In this document: positions 36,933 to 45,820 of the stretch, piece by piece
Layout: each line of letters starts with the position of its first letter
Numbering within the stretch: position 1 is the first letter of the stretch
From: an uncultured Turicimonas sp.
Lineage (GTDB): Bacteria > Pseudomonadota > Gammaproteobacteria > Burkholderiales > Burkholderiaceae_F
Length of the DNA stretch: 51,155 nucleotides
Direction of reading: 5' to 3'
NCBI GenBank assembly: GCA_947854175.1
Contig: CANTYJ010000056.1
Coordinates: 1-51,155, forward strand
The notes under the pieces: model-generated
What the model was told of the DNA's origin: nothing
Database searches by the model: none
The model's input: the letters and a program-made list of their open reading frames with translations, nothing else
Made by a program: the position numbers and the translations under genes

Positions 36933-37097
36933 TCTGGTCGTTATGTAACCTGTTGAATAATTGTTAAATTATTAAAACAGTTTTTCCCTTTTTGAAGAGT
37001 AAGCCAAAGATTCTTTGATTCAATTTAGACACAGCTGGAAGGGAAACTTAACTTTTCCTGACATTTTTCAGCCTCGTTTCTATGTAATAATCGAAAG

Positions 37098-37940
37098 ATG
37101 ATGTCTTTATTACAAGAAAAGGAGAAGGCGATCGGGTTTTTTGTCCCAGTGTTTTGCCGAACTGAAAAAATGAATTTTGCCCATATATTCCGAAACTTGT
37201 TGTTGGCGACAGCCAGCTTTTGTTTCGTCAATCTGTCCGCAAAAATTATTCCAGAAGAAGCGATTGCCGTAGAAGCATCACATCAAAGAGCACTATCCTA
37301 TTTGAATTACGAAGAAGATTTGTCTGCTCAGTCTCAGGCAGATAAGGTTGCTGAAATACAAAGAAATGCAATTCAATTTCTATCTGAGCATTTCACCAGA
37401 GCAAACAAGGAAGACATTACAAAAGCGGTCTCACAGGCATTTATTACCGGCAAAAAATACGATATTGATCCGTTATTAATTCTTTCAATTATTGCAGCAG
37501 AATCATCTTTTAATCCGAAAGCTAAAAGTAAGGCCGGAGCAAAAGGTCTGATGCAGGTTCATGCACGTGTTCATGCAGCCAAATTTAAGAGATTCGGCGG
37601 TGTGAAAGCAGTTCATGATATTCAGGCCGGAATTGAAGTCGGAACTCAGATTCTTAGAGAATATATTGACAAGAGCGGTTCCTTGGCAAAAGGACTTAAA
37701 AGATATGTCGGTTCTGCTAAGCACGCGACGGACGGAGGCTATGGCCACAAAGTGCTTGTAATGCGCGAGTACTTGAGGACTGCTATCTCAGGCGATATAA
37801 AGGCGGCAAAACAAATGGCTAAAAAAGGTCATAAGAAGGTACTACCTTCTTCAGATACCAAGAATCTCGCTTCTTATAACACTCATCTAGGCAAAGATGA
37901 GACAAAAGCTATTGCTTCTGACGGTTCAAATGCGTCGTAA
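37098..37940 (+). CDS. Lytic transglycosylase (SLT domain)
   Basis: Cleaves peptidoglycan glycan strands to 1,6-anhydro-muropeptides. The SLT domain spans about residues 115-225 with catalytic Glu in IIAAESSFNPKAKS and GAKGLMQVH. The tail is basic and then Ser/Asn-rich. The start is uncertain: ATG 37098 has no strong ribosome binding site, and the ATG at 37170 gives a compact signal peptide (MNFAHIFRNLLLATASFCFV), which suits an exported enzyme. Length 280 or 256 residues accordingly. Monocistronic. Confidence 0.87.
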   Translation: MMSLLQEKEKAIGFFVPVFCRTEKMNFAHIFRNLLLATASFCFVNLSAKIIPEEAIAVEASHQRALSYLNYEEDLSAQSQADKVAEIQRNAIQFLSEHFTRANKEDITKAVSQAFITGKKYDIDPLLILSIIAAESSFNPKAKSKAGAKGLMQVHARVHAAKFKRFGGVKAVHDIQAGIEVGTQILREYIDKSGSLAKGLKRYVGSAKHATDGGYGHKVLVMREYLRTAISGDIKAAKQMAKKGHKKVLPSSDTKNLASYNTHLGKDETKAIASDGSNAS

Positions 37941-37948
37941 TAGGTGTG

Positions 37949-37970
37949 GGCGCGGAAATGTCCGCGCCTT
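37949..37970 (+). terminator. GC-rich terminator between the transglycosylase and rsmE
   Basis: GGCGCGGA and TCCGCGCC form an 8-bp stem with loop AATG, followed by TTTA on the plus strand. The T run is short. The genes converge here. Confidence 0.6.
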
Positions 37971-37977
37971 TACCGGT

Positions 37978-38700
37978 TTAATTTTTCCAGCTCCATAAAG
38001 TTTGAGCATATGCTGCTGCCACAATTCCGGCTGTTTCTGTTCTTAGGACGAGGTCTCCTAGTTGTTTTCTGAGGAATCCTTTTTCAAGTAGCAGGCTGAT
38101 TTCATTGTTTGACAATCCGCCTTCAGGTCCTATAACAAACATAACGGATTTTGGGACCGCAAGAGATTCTTTTTCTGTATTCGGAGAGGAAGGACAAAGA
38201 ACGTAGTTTCTCTCACAAACAATGTCATCACTAAGTGATTTCAAAGAGGGAAGAAAGCGGATATCCAAAAGACTATTTCTTTTGCATTGTTCGCACGAGG
38301 AAAGAATAATCTTTGACCATCTCTGCAATCTCTTTTCTAATTTCTCACCAGTGAGCTTTATTTCAGATCGTTCGGCCGGAAAGACTATGAGTTTGCTGAC
38401 GCCCAGCTCACAAGCCTTTTCAACGATCCAATCCATTTTTTCGTTGGAAACCAGAGATTGAGCTAAAACAATTTTTAATGTGTCATTTTCTTCATGGGAA
38501 ATCTTCTCGATAAAGACGGAGGCATAGTCCTTGCTGAAATGAATCTTTCCTCTTGCAGAGTTTCCTTTGCCATCGAATATTTCAGCTTCATCGCCTTCCC
38601 GCATCCGTAAAACCCGCATGGCATGGTGGACGGAGTTAGGCGGAAGTGGTATTTCAGAGCCTATTTCATAAGAAACATCAGGTACATAAAATCGTGGCAT
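37978..38700 (-). CDS. rsmE: 16S rRNA (uracil-1498-N3)-methyltransferase
   Basis: Methylates U1498 of 16S rRNA. A SPOUT trefoil-knot enzyme of 240 residues with an N-terminal PUA-like domain (MPRFYVPD) and the SAM knot FVIGPEGGLSNNEI followed by LGDLVLRTETAGIVAA. It lies divergent from tkt, an adjacency I know from Burkholderiales. No obvious ribosome binding site precedes the ATG. Confidence 0.94.
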   Translation of the reverse strand: MPRFYVPDVSYEIGSEIPLPPNSVHHAMRVLRMREGDEAEIFDGKGNSARGKIHFSKDYASVFIEKISHEENDTLKIVLAQSLVSNEKMDWIVEKACELGVSKLIVFPAERSEIKLTGEKLEKRLQRWSKIILSSCEQCKRNSLLDIRFLPSLKSLSDDIVCERNYVLCPSSPNTEKESLAVPKSVMFVIGPEGGLSNNEISLLLEKGFLRKQLGDLVLRTETAGIVAAAYAQTLWSWKN

Positions 38701-38844
38701 GGAGTATTTTTCGGATTAAAGCAATTGGAAGAAGATAAATTGTAATTTAAAGAAAATATGCGAAGAATTACCTTATTTAGACTGAAATAATTCGTAGAAA
38801 TTAATTTAGTGCCTATTCTGCGATCTAATTGTTAAAATGTCGGT

Positions 38845-38889
38845 GGTTGAAACAACCTGACTACCGCAGGTTTTTATTTTTTATTTATT
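38845..38889 (+). promoter_or_regulatory. Candidate transcription attenuator in the tkt leader
   Basis: AACCTG (38854-38859) and CAGGTT (38867-38872) form a hairpin followed by TTTATTTTTTATTTATT, the form of an intrinsic terminator, ending 9 nt before the tkt start. Upstream GGTTG (38845-38849) can pair with CAACC (38853-38857), overlapping the terminator's left arm, so the two stems are mutually exclusive. A TAAAAT -10-like box at about 38833 would start a transcript just before them. Confidence 0.5.
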
Positions 38890-38897
38890 CAAATATC

Positions 38898-40919
38898 ATG
38901 ACATCTTCAGTCTCTACTAAGACTATGGCAAACGCCTTACGGGCTCTGGCTATGGATGCTGTTCAGAAGGCAAAATCCGGACACCCGGGAATGCCAATGG
39001 GAATGGCAGACATTGCAGTCGCACTCTGGAAAGATCATCTCCGTCACAATCCTAAAAATCCTAAATGGATCGGAAGGGATCGTTTTCTTCTGAGTAACGG
39101 ACATGGCTCAATGCTGCAATATGGATTGCTTCATCTTGCCGGTTATGACCTCTCTATCGAGGATATTAAAAATTTCCGGCAACTCCACAGTAAGACACCG
39201 GGCCATCCCGAGGTTGGTGTAACTGCTGGGGTTGAAACATCAACCGGCCCTCTTGGACAGGGCATTGCTAATGCAGTTGGTCTTGCACTGGCTGAAAAAA
39301 TGTTGGCGGCTGAGTTTAACCGTGAAGGTTTTGACATCATCGACAACTACACTTATGCCTTTTTAGGTGACGGTTGCCTGATGGAAGGTATTTCCCATGA
39401 AGTTTGTTCGTTAGCCGGCGTCTGGAAATTAAATAAACTAATTGCTTTATACGACGACAATGGTATATCTATTGACGGCGATGTTAAAAACTGGTTCCAT
39501 GATGATACCCGCAAGCGCTTTGAATCTTATGGTTGGAATGTAATCGGCCCGGTTGACGGACATGATGTTGCTGCGGTATCTCAGGCAATTGAAGAAGCTA
39601 AAAAATCAGACAAACCGACTTTAATTGATTGCAAGACAATCATTGGTTTCGGCTCTCCCAACAGACAGGGAACAAGCAAAGCCCATGGTGAAGCTCTCGG
39701 AGAAGACGAGATTACTATTACCCGTAAAGCAATCGGCTGGGATTATGGTCCTTTTGAAATTCCTTCCGAGGTTTATGAAGCATGGGATGCCCGCGCTAAA
39801 GGTGAGGTTGAAGAAAGCGCCTGGACCAATCTTTATGCCAAATATAAAGAAGCCTATCCTGAGCTTGCCAGTGAACTTGAACGCAGACTATCCGGTCAGT
39901 TACCGGCCGATTGGGATGATGTTTGTTTTAATGCTTTGCTAAAAGCCGTTGAAGAAGAAAAAACAGTTGCTTCAAGAAAAGCCAGTCAAATGGCATTGAA
40001 TGCGCTCGCATCGCACTTACCGGAACTTGTGGGAGGCTCAGCTGACTTAACAGGTTCAAATCTGACTAATTGGAATGGAGTAGAAGCTCTCCGTGCTAAC
40101 AATATGTTGGGACGCCATATCAACTACGGTGTAAGAGAGTTTGGTATGGGCGCTATCATGAATGGTATCGCCTTGTATGGCGGTTTTATTCCGTTTGGCG
40201 CCACATTCCTGACCTTCTCCGATTATGAGAAGAATGCCATGAGAATGGCAGCACTCATGAAGTTGAGAACAATTTTTGTCTATACCCATGACTCCATCGG
40301 ATTGGGTGAAGACGGTCCTACCCACCAGCCGATCGAACAATTGGCCAGTCTCAGACTCATCCCGAATATGGATGTTTGGCGTCCTTGTGACACAGTTGAA
40401 ACAATCGTTGCCTGGGAAGCAGCCATCGAACGTGAAGACGGTCCTTCTTCTCTGATTTTCTCCAGACAGTCTTTGCCATTTATGGAAAGAGAAGAAACCA
40501 ATGCAGATGAAATTGCCAAAGGTGGCTATATTCTTGAAGAAGCACCTGCAGGCAAGGGAGCTGCAGAAGTTGTGTTACTGGCAACCGGCAGTGAAGTTAG
40601 TTTGGCAGCTGAAGCAAGAAAGATTCTTACCGCGGAAAACGTACAGTGCCGCCTTGTTTCTATGCCTTCAACAACAGTTTTTGACCGTCAGAGCGACTCT
40701 TACAAGGAGGAAGTTCTCGGAAAAGACCTTCCGATCGTCGCAATGGAAGCCGCATCAACCGGCTTATGGTGGAAATATGTGAAAGGTAAGGGAACTGTTA
40801 TCGGTATTGACAGTTTCGGTGAATCAGCTCCTGCTAAAGAGCTGTTCAAAATGTACGGATTCACAGTAGACAATGTTGTGGATACGATTAAAAAAACTCT
40901 TCAAAAGGGGAAAAACTAA
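38898..40919 (+). CDS. tkt: Transketolase
   Basis: Thiamine-diphosphate enzyme of the pentose phosphate pathway. N-terminal [12 protein letters not shown], ThDP motif GDGCLMEG...[16 protein letters not shown], and [20 protein letters not shown] in the pyrimidine domain. I start at ATG 38898, giving [20 protein letters not shown]; the longer frame uses a TTG inside the attenuator-like hairpin. Length 673 residues. gap follows after 2 nt. Confidence 0.95.
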   Translation: MTSSVSTKTMANALRALAMDAVQKAKSGHPGMPMGMADIAVALWKDHLRHNPKNPKWIGRDRFLLSNGHGSMLQYGLLHLAGYDLSIEDIKNFRQLHSKTPGHPEVGVTAGVETSTGPLGQGIANAVGLALAEKMLAAEFNREGFDIIDNYTYAFLGDGCLMEGISHEVCSLAGVWKLNKLIALYDDNGISIDGDVKNWFHDDTRKRFESYGWNVIGPVDGHDVAAVSQAIEEAKKSDKPTLIDCKTIIGFGSPNRQGTSKAHGEALGEDEITITRKAIGWDYGPFEIPSEVYEAWDARAKGEVEESAWTNLYAKYKEAYPELASELERRLSGQLPADWDDVCFNALLKAVEEEKTVASRKASQMALNALASHLPELVGGSADLTGSNLTNWNGVEALRANNMLGRHINYGVREFGMGAIMNGIALYGGFIPFGATFLTFSDYEKNAMRMAALMKLRTIFVYTHDSIGLGEDGPTHQPIEQLASLRLIPNMDVWRPCDTVETIVAWEAAIEREDGPSSLIFSRQSLPFMEREETNADEIAKGGYILEEAPAGKGAAEVVLLATGSEVSLAAEARKILTAENVQCRLVSMPSTTVFDRQSDSYKEEVLGKDLPIVAMEAASTGLWWKYVKGKGTVIGIDSFGESAPAKELFKMYGFTVDNVVDTIKKTLQKGKN

Positions 40920-40921
40920 AG

Positions 40922-41935
40922 ATGACCATTCGAGTAGCTATAACCGGATACGGACGTATCGGCCGTAATATTCTTCGTGCATTCTATGAAGAGTGCAAAT
41001 GGCCTGATATCGAAATCGTTGCTATTAATGACACAGCAAAGCCTGAAGCAACCGTTCATTTAACCAAGTTTGACACAGTTCACGGCAGATTCAATGGCGA
41101 TGTTCATTGGGATGATGGTTATTTGGTCGTAAACGGAGACCGTATTAAGATGGTTTCTGAACGTGATCCTAAAAAACTTCCCTGGAAAGATCTAGATATC
41201 GATATCGTTCTGGAATGTACCGGAGCATTCAGAGACAAAGAAGGTTGCATGGGCCATATCGAAGCCGGTGCTAAGAAAGTTTTGATTGCATGCCCGGGTA
41301 AAAATGTTGATGCAACCGTTGTTTACGGTGTTAATGATGACATTTTGAAGGCAAGTGACGTCGTTGTCTCCAATGCTTCATGCACAACAAACTGCTTGGC
41401 ACCGTTCGTCAAGCCTTTGATGGAAAAGGTTGGTATTGTTGACGGGATGATGACAACAGTTCATGCGTTTACAAATGACCAGGTTCTTACCGACGTAAAA
41501 CACAAAGATCTTAGAAGAGCCCGCGCTGCCGGACACAACATTATTCCTACAAAGACAGGTGCTGCCAAGGCCGTCGGAGAAGTTATTCCTGAAATGAAAG
41601 GAAAACTCGACGGTTATGCCATGCGTGTTCCTACCATCAATGTTTCTGTCTGTGATTTAACATTCACAGCTGCTCGTCCGACTTCTGTTGAGGAAGTTAA
41701 CCAGATCATCAAAGATGCAGTAGAAAGCAACGCGCTCAAAGGCGTACTTGGTTACAACGAATTACCGTTGGTTTCTTCAGATTTTAACCATTCTGATTAT
41801 TCATCTATTTTTGATTCAACCTTAACCAAAGTGATCGACGGCACATTGGTTAAAGCAGTCGCATGGTATGACAATGAATGGGGCTTCTCCTGCCGTATGC
41901 TCGATACAGCAGTAGCCATGTACAACGCAAAGTAA
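40922..41935 (+). CDS. gap: Glyceraldehyde-3-phosphate dehydrogenase, type I
   Basis: Oxidises glyceraldehyde-3-phosphate with NAD and phosphate. Opens [20 protein letters not shown]; Cys154 in SNASCTTNC is the nucleophile, with the later His in the [10 protein letters not shown]-type segment [20 protein letters not shown]. Length 337 residues. It starts 2 nt after tkt, so the two genes are one transcript. A terminator hairpin separates it from pgk. Confidence 0.97.
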   Translation: MTIRVAITGYGRIGRNILRAFYEECKWPDIEIVAINDTAKPEATVHLTKFDTVHGRFNGDVHWDDGYLVVNGDRIKMVSERDPKKLPWKDLDIDIVLECTGAFRDKEGCMGHIEAGAKKVLIACPGKNVDATVVYGVNDDILKASDVVVSNASCTTNCLAPFVKPLMEKVGIVDGMMTTVHAFTNDQVLTDVKHKDLRRARAAGHNIIPTKTGAAKAVGEVIPEMKGKLDGYAMRVPTINVSVCDLTFTAARPTSVEEVNQIIKDAVESNALKGVLGYNELPLVSSDFNHSDYSSIFDSTLTKVIDGTLVKAVAWYDNEWGFSCRMLDTAVAMYNAK

Positions 41936-41948
41936 TTTAAGCATTAAG

Positions 41949-41976
41949 GCCCGGGACATAAAGCTCGGGCTTTTTT
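41949..41976 (+). terminator. Terminator between gap and pgk
   Basis: GCCCGGG and CTCGGGC (one G-U pair) with an 8-nt loop and TTTTTT, 14 nt after gap and 14 nt before the pgk start. Probably lets only part of tkt-gap transcription through to pgk. Confidence 0.75.
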
Positions 41977-41989
41977 CATAGGAAAAAAG

Positions 41990-43192
41990 ATGAAAGTTAA
42001 AACTCTTGAAGAGTTGGCCAAGAACGGCGAGCTCAAAGATAAGCGTGTTTTTATTAGAGCCGACCTTAATGTACCCCGTAGCCCGACAGGGAAAATTTCT
42101 GACGATCATAGAATCCGTGAATCAATTCCGGCTGTCAAAATGGCTCTTGAAGGCGGCGCAGCAGTGATGGTTTGTTCACATCTTGGCCGTCCGAAAGAAG
42201 GCGAGCTTACTGAAGGCGATAGCCTCCGCGGGGTTGCTGAATACTTTGGAAAGTTGCTTGGAAAAGAAGTTGGATTTGCTACAGACTGGGTTAATGGCGT
42301 AGATGTTAAGTCCGGTGAAGTTGTCGTTCTTGAGAACTGCCGTGTCAATGTAGGTGAGAAGAAAAACGACGAAGCTCTGTCTAAAAAAATGGCTGAACTT
42401 TGTGATATCTATGTTAATGATGCTTTCGGAACATCTCATCGTGCCCAAGCTACCACTGAAGGCATGGCAAGATACGCTAAGGTTGCTTGTGCCGGTCCTT
42501 TGTTAGCAAAAGAAATTGATGCTCTTACTGCAGCTGTAGATGCTGCTGAGCATCCTTTGGTTGCTGTTGTCGGAGGTGCAAAGGTCTCTACTAAGCTGAC
42601 CATCTTGATTCACTTGGCTCCATTAGTAGACACATTGATTCCGGGCGGCGGTATTGCTAATACATTCTTATTGGCACAAGGGAAAAAAATCGGCAAGTCA
42701 TTAGCTGAGCCTGAACTCGTTGAAGAATGCAAGAAAGTCATGGATGTGATGGCTGCTAAAGGTGGCAAATTACCTCTGCCAATCGATGTGGTTGTTGCAC
42801 GTCATATGGGCTACGATGCCGGATTCAGAGTTTGTGATGTTGATGACATCCATGACGATGAAATGATTTTAGATATTGGTCCGAAAACAAGTATGATGCT
42901 CCGCGAAATGATGCAGGGTGCTAAGACCATTATTTGGAATGGTCCGGTCGGTGTATTTGAAATGGACAACTTTAAAGAGGGAACTCACGATTTGGCTAGA
43001 ACAATTGCAAAGGCAACCGAGGCCGGTGCTTTCAGTATTGTTGGCGGTGGTGACACGATTGCTGCAGCAAAAGCTTTCAACGTTATCGACAAGGTCTCCT
43101 ATATTTCCACAGGCGGCGGTGCTTTCCTTGAATTCTTAGAAGGTAAAAAGCTTCCTGCAGTGGCAGTTCTTGAAGAAAGATTTGAAAAGTAA
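41990..43192 (+). CDS. pgk: Phosphoglycerate kinase
   Basis: Transfers phosphate from 1,3-bisphosphoglycerate to [14 protein letters not shown] at the N-terminus, the second substrate loop HLGRPKEG, and the nucleotide-site GGGDTIAAA near the C-terminus are intact. Length 400 residues. AGGAAAAAAG precedes the ATG, directly after the terminator's T run. Confidence 0.97.
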   Translation: MKVKTLEELAKNGELKDKRVFIRADLNVPRSPTGKISDDHRIRESIPAVKMALEGGAAVMVCSHLGRPKEGELTEGDSLRGVAEYFGKLLGKEVGFATDWVNGVDVKSGEVVVLENCRVNVGEKKNDEALSKKMAELCDIYVNDAFGTSHRAQATTEGMARYAKVACAGPLLAKEIDALTAAVDAAEHPLVAVVGGAKVSTKLTILIHLAPLVDTLIPGGGIANTFLLAQGKKIGKSLAEPELVEECKKVMDVMAAKGGKLPLPIDVVVARHMGYDAGFRVCDVDDIHDDEMILDIGPKTSMMLREMMQGAKTIIWNGPVGVFEMDNFKEGTHDLARTIAKATEAGAFSIVGGGDTIAAAKAFNVIDKVSYISTGGGAFLEFLEGKKLPAVAVLEERFEK

Positions 43193-43213
43193 TTAGATAG
43201 TAGTTTTCAACTT

Positions 43214-43243
43214 GCGGTTGGTTATTTCCGGCCGCTTTTTTTT
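43214..43243 (+). terminator. Terminator of pgk
   Basis: GCGGTTGG and CCGGCCGC (two G-U pairs) form an 8-bp stem with a 6-nt loop, followed by eight T residues. Confidence 0.85.
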
Positions 43244-43377
43244 ATGTCTAGAAAAAATCTTGAGAAAAAACTTGACAATAAAAAAAATTAATTTCAATTC
43301 GTTTTTTGAAGAAAAATTCACATAGACTTACCTTAATTCAAAAACTAATATATCTTTAATTCAGATATGACAAGCCT

Positions 43378-43427
43378 CAATAACAGATCGGAACGAGCAG
43401 CGCTTATCAGCGTTTCGGCTGTTATTG
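43378..43427 (+). ncRNA. Long two-part hairpin, candidate structured RNA
   Basis: Outer arms CAATAACAG and CTGTTATTG pair perfectly over 9 bp; inside, after a small internal loop, CGGAACG and CGTTTCG pair over 7 bp (one G-U) around a 15-nt loop. Sixteen pairs in 50 nt is well above the local background. No long T run follows, so it is not an ordinary terminator. Could be part of a metQ leader or a small RNA. No known family recognised. Confidence 0.4.
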
Positions 43428-43551
43428 TCTCTTTACTTCGAATGCGAATGTGCTAATTCTTTCTCTTAGAAAGAGAATTGACTGTCCCTGACTGTGTTTT
43501 CTAAGGATGCGGGGATAAATGTAACTAACCTCCAAACATAGTTTTAAGCAC

Positions 43552-43731
43552 ATGAAAAATCGTAAACGAAACCTTAAGTTAAAGCTTAAGAAAAAATTAA
43601 AAATCAACTTACTGTTCAGATTTTCAAATCTATTTAACTCAAGAAAACATTTGTCGGAATTAGAAAATTTTTCTGATTTCGGAATTGCATATTCCTTTTT
43701 TCATTTCACTTTCTTACCTAAGGAAATCTAA
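43552..43731 (+). CDS. Possible 59-residue basic ORF upstream of metQ
   Basis: ATG 43552 opens 59 codons ending TAA two nt before the metQ ATG. The first twenty residues are mostly Lys, Arg, Asn and Leu (KNRKRNLKLKLKKK). No Shine-Dalgarno is visible, and the AT-rich DNA makes a chance ORF possible. Could be a leader ORF coupled to metQ, or nothing. Confidence 0.22.
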   Translation: MKNRKRNLKLKLKKKLKINLLFRFSNLFNSRKHLSELENFSDFGIAYSFFHFTFLPKEI

Positions 43732-43733
43732 TC

Positions 43734-44546
43734 ATGTATAAAAGACAGGCCCTAAAATTACTTTCTTCCCTTGTAGTGGTAGCTGCTCTCGGTTTGAGCG
43801 GTTGCGGTGACAAGAAAACTTCAGAATTAAAAGTTGGTGCCACTGCCGGTCCGCATGCTGCCAATGTCCAAAAAGCAGCTGAAGTTGCCAAAAAAAACGG
43901 CTTGAATGTCAAAGTTGTCGAGTTTACTGATTATGTCACTCCCAACAAATCTCTTGCTGAAGGATCTTTGGATGTCGTTGTTTATCAGCATGAACCGTTC
44001 TTGAATAACTTTAATAAACAACAGGGTACTAAACTGAAGAACATAGCTAATGCTGTTGTTCAACCGATGGGCTTTTACTCAAATAAGATCAAGAGTCTTG
44101 AAACCATACCAGAAGGAGCTTCCGTTGCTATACCTAACGATCCGACTAACGGAGGAAGAGCATTAATTCTTCTTCAGCAAGCCGGCTTAATTAAACTCAA
44201 AGATGGTGTCAATGGAACCAACGCGACTGTTCACGATATCGTTGCTAATCCGAAAAAACTCAAAATTAAAGAGCTTGAAGCGGCCCAACTTCCAAGAAGT
44301 CTCTCTGATGTGGATATTGCAACGATTCCAATGAATTATGTAATTAGTGCAGGACTTTCTCCTGAAAAACAAGGATTCTTCTTTGAATCAAAAGAAGCCC
44401 CGTTTGCATTAATCATCATTGCAGCCCGTGAAGATAACGCCAATGATGAAAAAGTTAAACAATTCGTCAAATCCTTCCAATCTCCGGAAGTTAAGAAATT
44501 TATTAAGGAAGAATTCAAGGGAGCAGTTCTGCCTGCATGGGAATAA
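43734..44546 (+). CDS. MetQ/NlpA-family substrate-binding lipoprotein
   Basis: Binding protein of a MetNIQ-type transporter for methionine or its derivatives. Lipoprotein signal with Cys24 in LSGCG; mature segments LKVGATAGPHAANVQ and NDPTNGGRALILLQQAG are characteristic, as is the C-terminal F..P. Length 270 residues. AAGGAAA precedes the ATG. metN and metI are not adjacent, so it is an orphan binding protein; the specificity (methionine, or another ligand of the family) is not certain. Confidence 0.88.
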   Translation: MYKRQALKLLSSLVVVAALGLSGCGDKKTSELKVGATAGPHAANVQKAAEVAKKNGLNVKVVEFTDYVTPNKSLAEGSLDVVVYQHEPFLNNFNKQQGTKLKNIANAVVQPMGFYSNKIKSLETIPEGASVAIPNDPTNGGRALILLQQAGLIKLKDGVNGTNATVHDIVANPKKLKIKELEAAQLPRSLSDVDIATIPMNYVISAGLSPEKQGFFFESKEAPFALIIIAAREDNANDEKVKQFVKSFQSPEVKKFIKEEFKGAVLPAWE

Positions 44547-44586
44547 TCGACAAAAATTAGGCGAAACTCTTAATTAGAGTTGGTAG

Positions 44587-44623
44587 ACCGGTGAGTTAAG
44601 AAAGGATCTCACCGGTTTATTTT
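44587..44623 (+). terminator. Terminator of the metQ-like gene
   Basis: ACCGGTGAG and CTCACCGGT form a 9-bp stem with a 12-nt loop, followed by TTATTTTT. Confidence 0.85.
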
Positions 44624-44661
44624 TGCGGGAAAATCAAACTGAATTAGTGAAGCGGTTCAGT

Positions 44662-45315
44662 TTAAGCTTTTTTACCAAAGTATTTCTTACAAAGTTGGAC
44701 ACACATTGCAATTGTGAATGGTCCGAGAGCAGCCAAAATACCAACAATCAGAATTAAAGATAGATTATTTTTGATAAAAGGAATGTTTCCAAACAAGTAT
44801 CCGGCTGTGACAATAGACCCAACCCAGAACAAAGCTCCGAAACCACTGTAAAGTTCGAATTTGAGGGCTTTCATCTGAGCTGCTCCGGCAACTAATGGTG
44901 CAAATGAGCGGACAATAGGAACAAAACGAGCCAATACAATTGTTTTGCCTCCATGCTTTTCGTAGAAATTGTGAGTTTTCATTAAAGCATTTTGATCAAT
45001 CCAACCAATTGAGCCGTCATAGATTTTCTTCCCCAGCCAAGAACCGATATAGTAATTGGTCGTATTACCTACAATCGCCCCAATCGTGATAATGACAATA
45101 AGCGCAACAGGGTTTAAAACACCGGTAGCAGCAGCGGCACCTGCAATAAATAATAAAGAGTCTCCGGGCAGGAAAGCACAGATAACAATACCTGTTTCCG
45201 CGAAGAAGATTAAAAAGAGGACAACGTATATCCAAAGTCCATAATCAGCGGCAACATGCAAAATGAACTGATCGGCATTTCGGAAAAGCTCAACTGCTAA
45301 GTTAAAGAATTCCAT
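44662..45315 (-). CDS. DedA-family membrane protein
   Basis: A polytopic inner-membrane protein of 217 residues with CAFLPGDSLLFIAGA and VLARFVPIVRSFAPLVAGAA, the DedA (SNARE-associated/VTT) signatures, including the acidic and Arg residues needed in E. coli YqjA/YghB. Members are implicated in membrane lipid (undecaprenyl phosphate) flipping and pH homeostasis. Converges with metQ. Confidence 0.9.
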   Translation of the reverse strand: MEFFNLAVELFRNADQFILHVAADYGLWIYVVLFLIFFAETGIVICAFLPGDSLLFIAGAAAATGVLNPVALIVIITIGAIVGNTTNYYIGSWLGKKIYDGSIGWIDQNALMKTHNFYEKHGGKTIVLARFVPIVRSFAPLVAGAAQMKALKFELYSGFGALFWVGSIVTAGYLFGNIPFIKNNLSLILIVGILAALGPFTIAMCVQLCKKYFGKKA

Positions 45316-45820
45316 TCAAAGATCTTTCAGGGTAAAAGTGTAAAAACGAAAACTCAATTTTAGACGAACTACATTGAACAATCTGTGGTTTAGCCCGAAA
45401 TGAATTATTAAAAAGAATGTAATCAAAAACTTCGGGTACTTTTTTAGGTTGCTCTAGGAATCTGGGAGAAGAATTCGGAAGCAGAAAAATGGTAACTATG
45501 AAACTGCCAACTGAAGCTCAGTTTTAGGCTGAGCCTTACCGGAATAAGTTCTCAGATAGCTGGCCGAGTGAAAAAAACTTTGTCAAATTCCCCAAAATCC
45601 TAAAAGAGCCAGATCCCGTTTTTATAAAGTAGATCAAAATTGTACATAATTGGAGAAAAACAACGATGCTCAACTAAACTTCACTTTTATAAAGCTTTAC
45701 GGCTCTTCGAGTCTTGAGAGATAACGCTCATACTTTCGTACTTCTAACCATATTTTAAAGAAACTATGTGTCAAAGTATGGAATAAATCCGTTCAAGTTT
45801 ATTATGGTTAGAATTGCATC
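45316..45820. other. 505-bp region between the DedA gene and mutL
   Basis: No intact gene. From ATG 45499 a frame reads nine codons to TAG, then 35 more open codons (opening AEPYRNKFSDSWPSEKNF) to a second TAG. It looks like a decayed coding remnant rather than random DNA, but I cannot name it. A GCTCAG/CTGAGC hairpin (45516-45534) overlaps the first stop. Confidence 0.3.

Larger units (their letters stand above)
43193..43733. other. 541-bp pgk-metQ intergenic region
   Basis: Holds the pgk terminator (43214-43243), then about 130 bp of AT-rich DNA, a long hairpin (43378-43427), a shorter hairpin TTCTCTT-AGA-AAGAGAA (43461-43477) and a basic 59-codon ORF running up to metQ. It shows no SAM-I leader (no GGTGGAGGGA-like box). 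Confidence 0.6.

Noticed and set aside
43193-43733. SAM riboswitch upstream of the metQ-like gene
   Set aside because: No SAM-I or SAM-II consensus boxes seen; the hairpin there does not match either.
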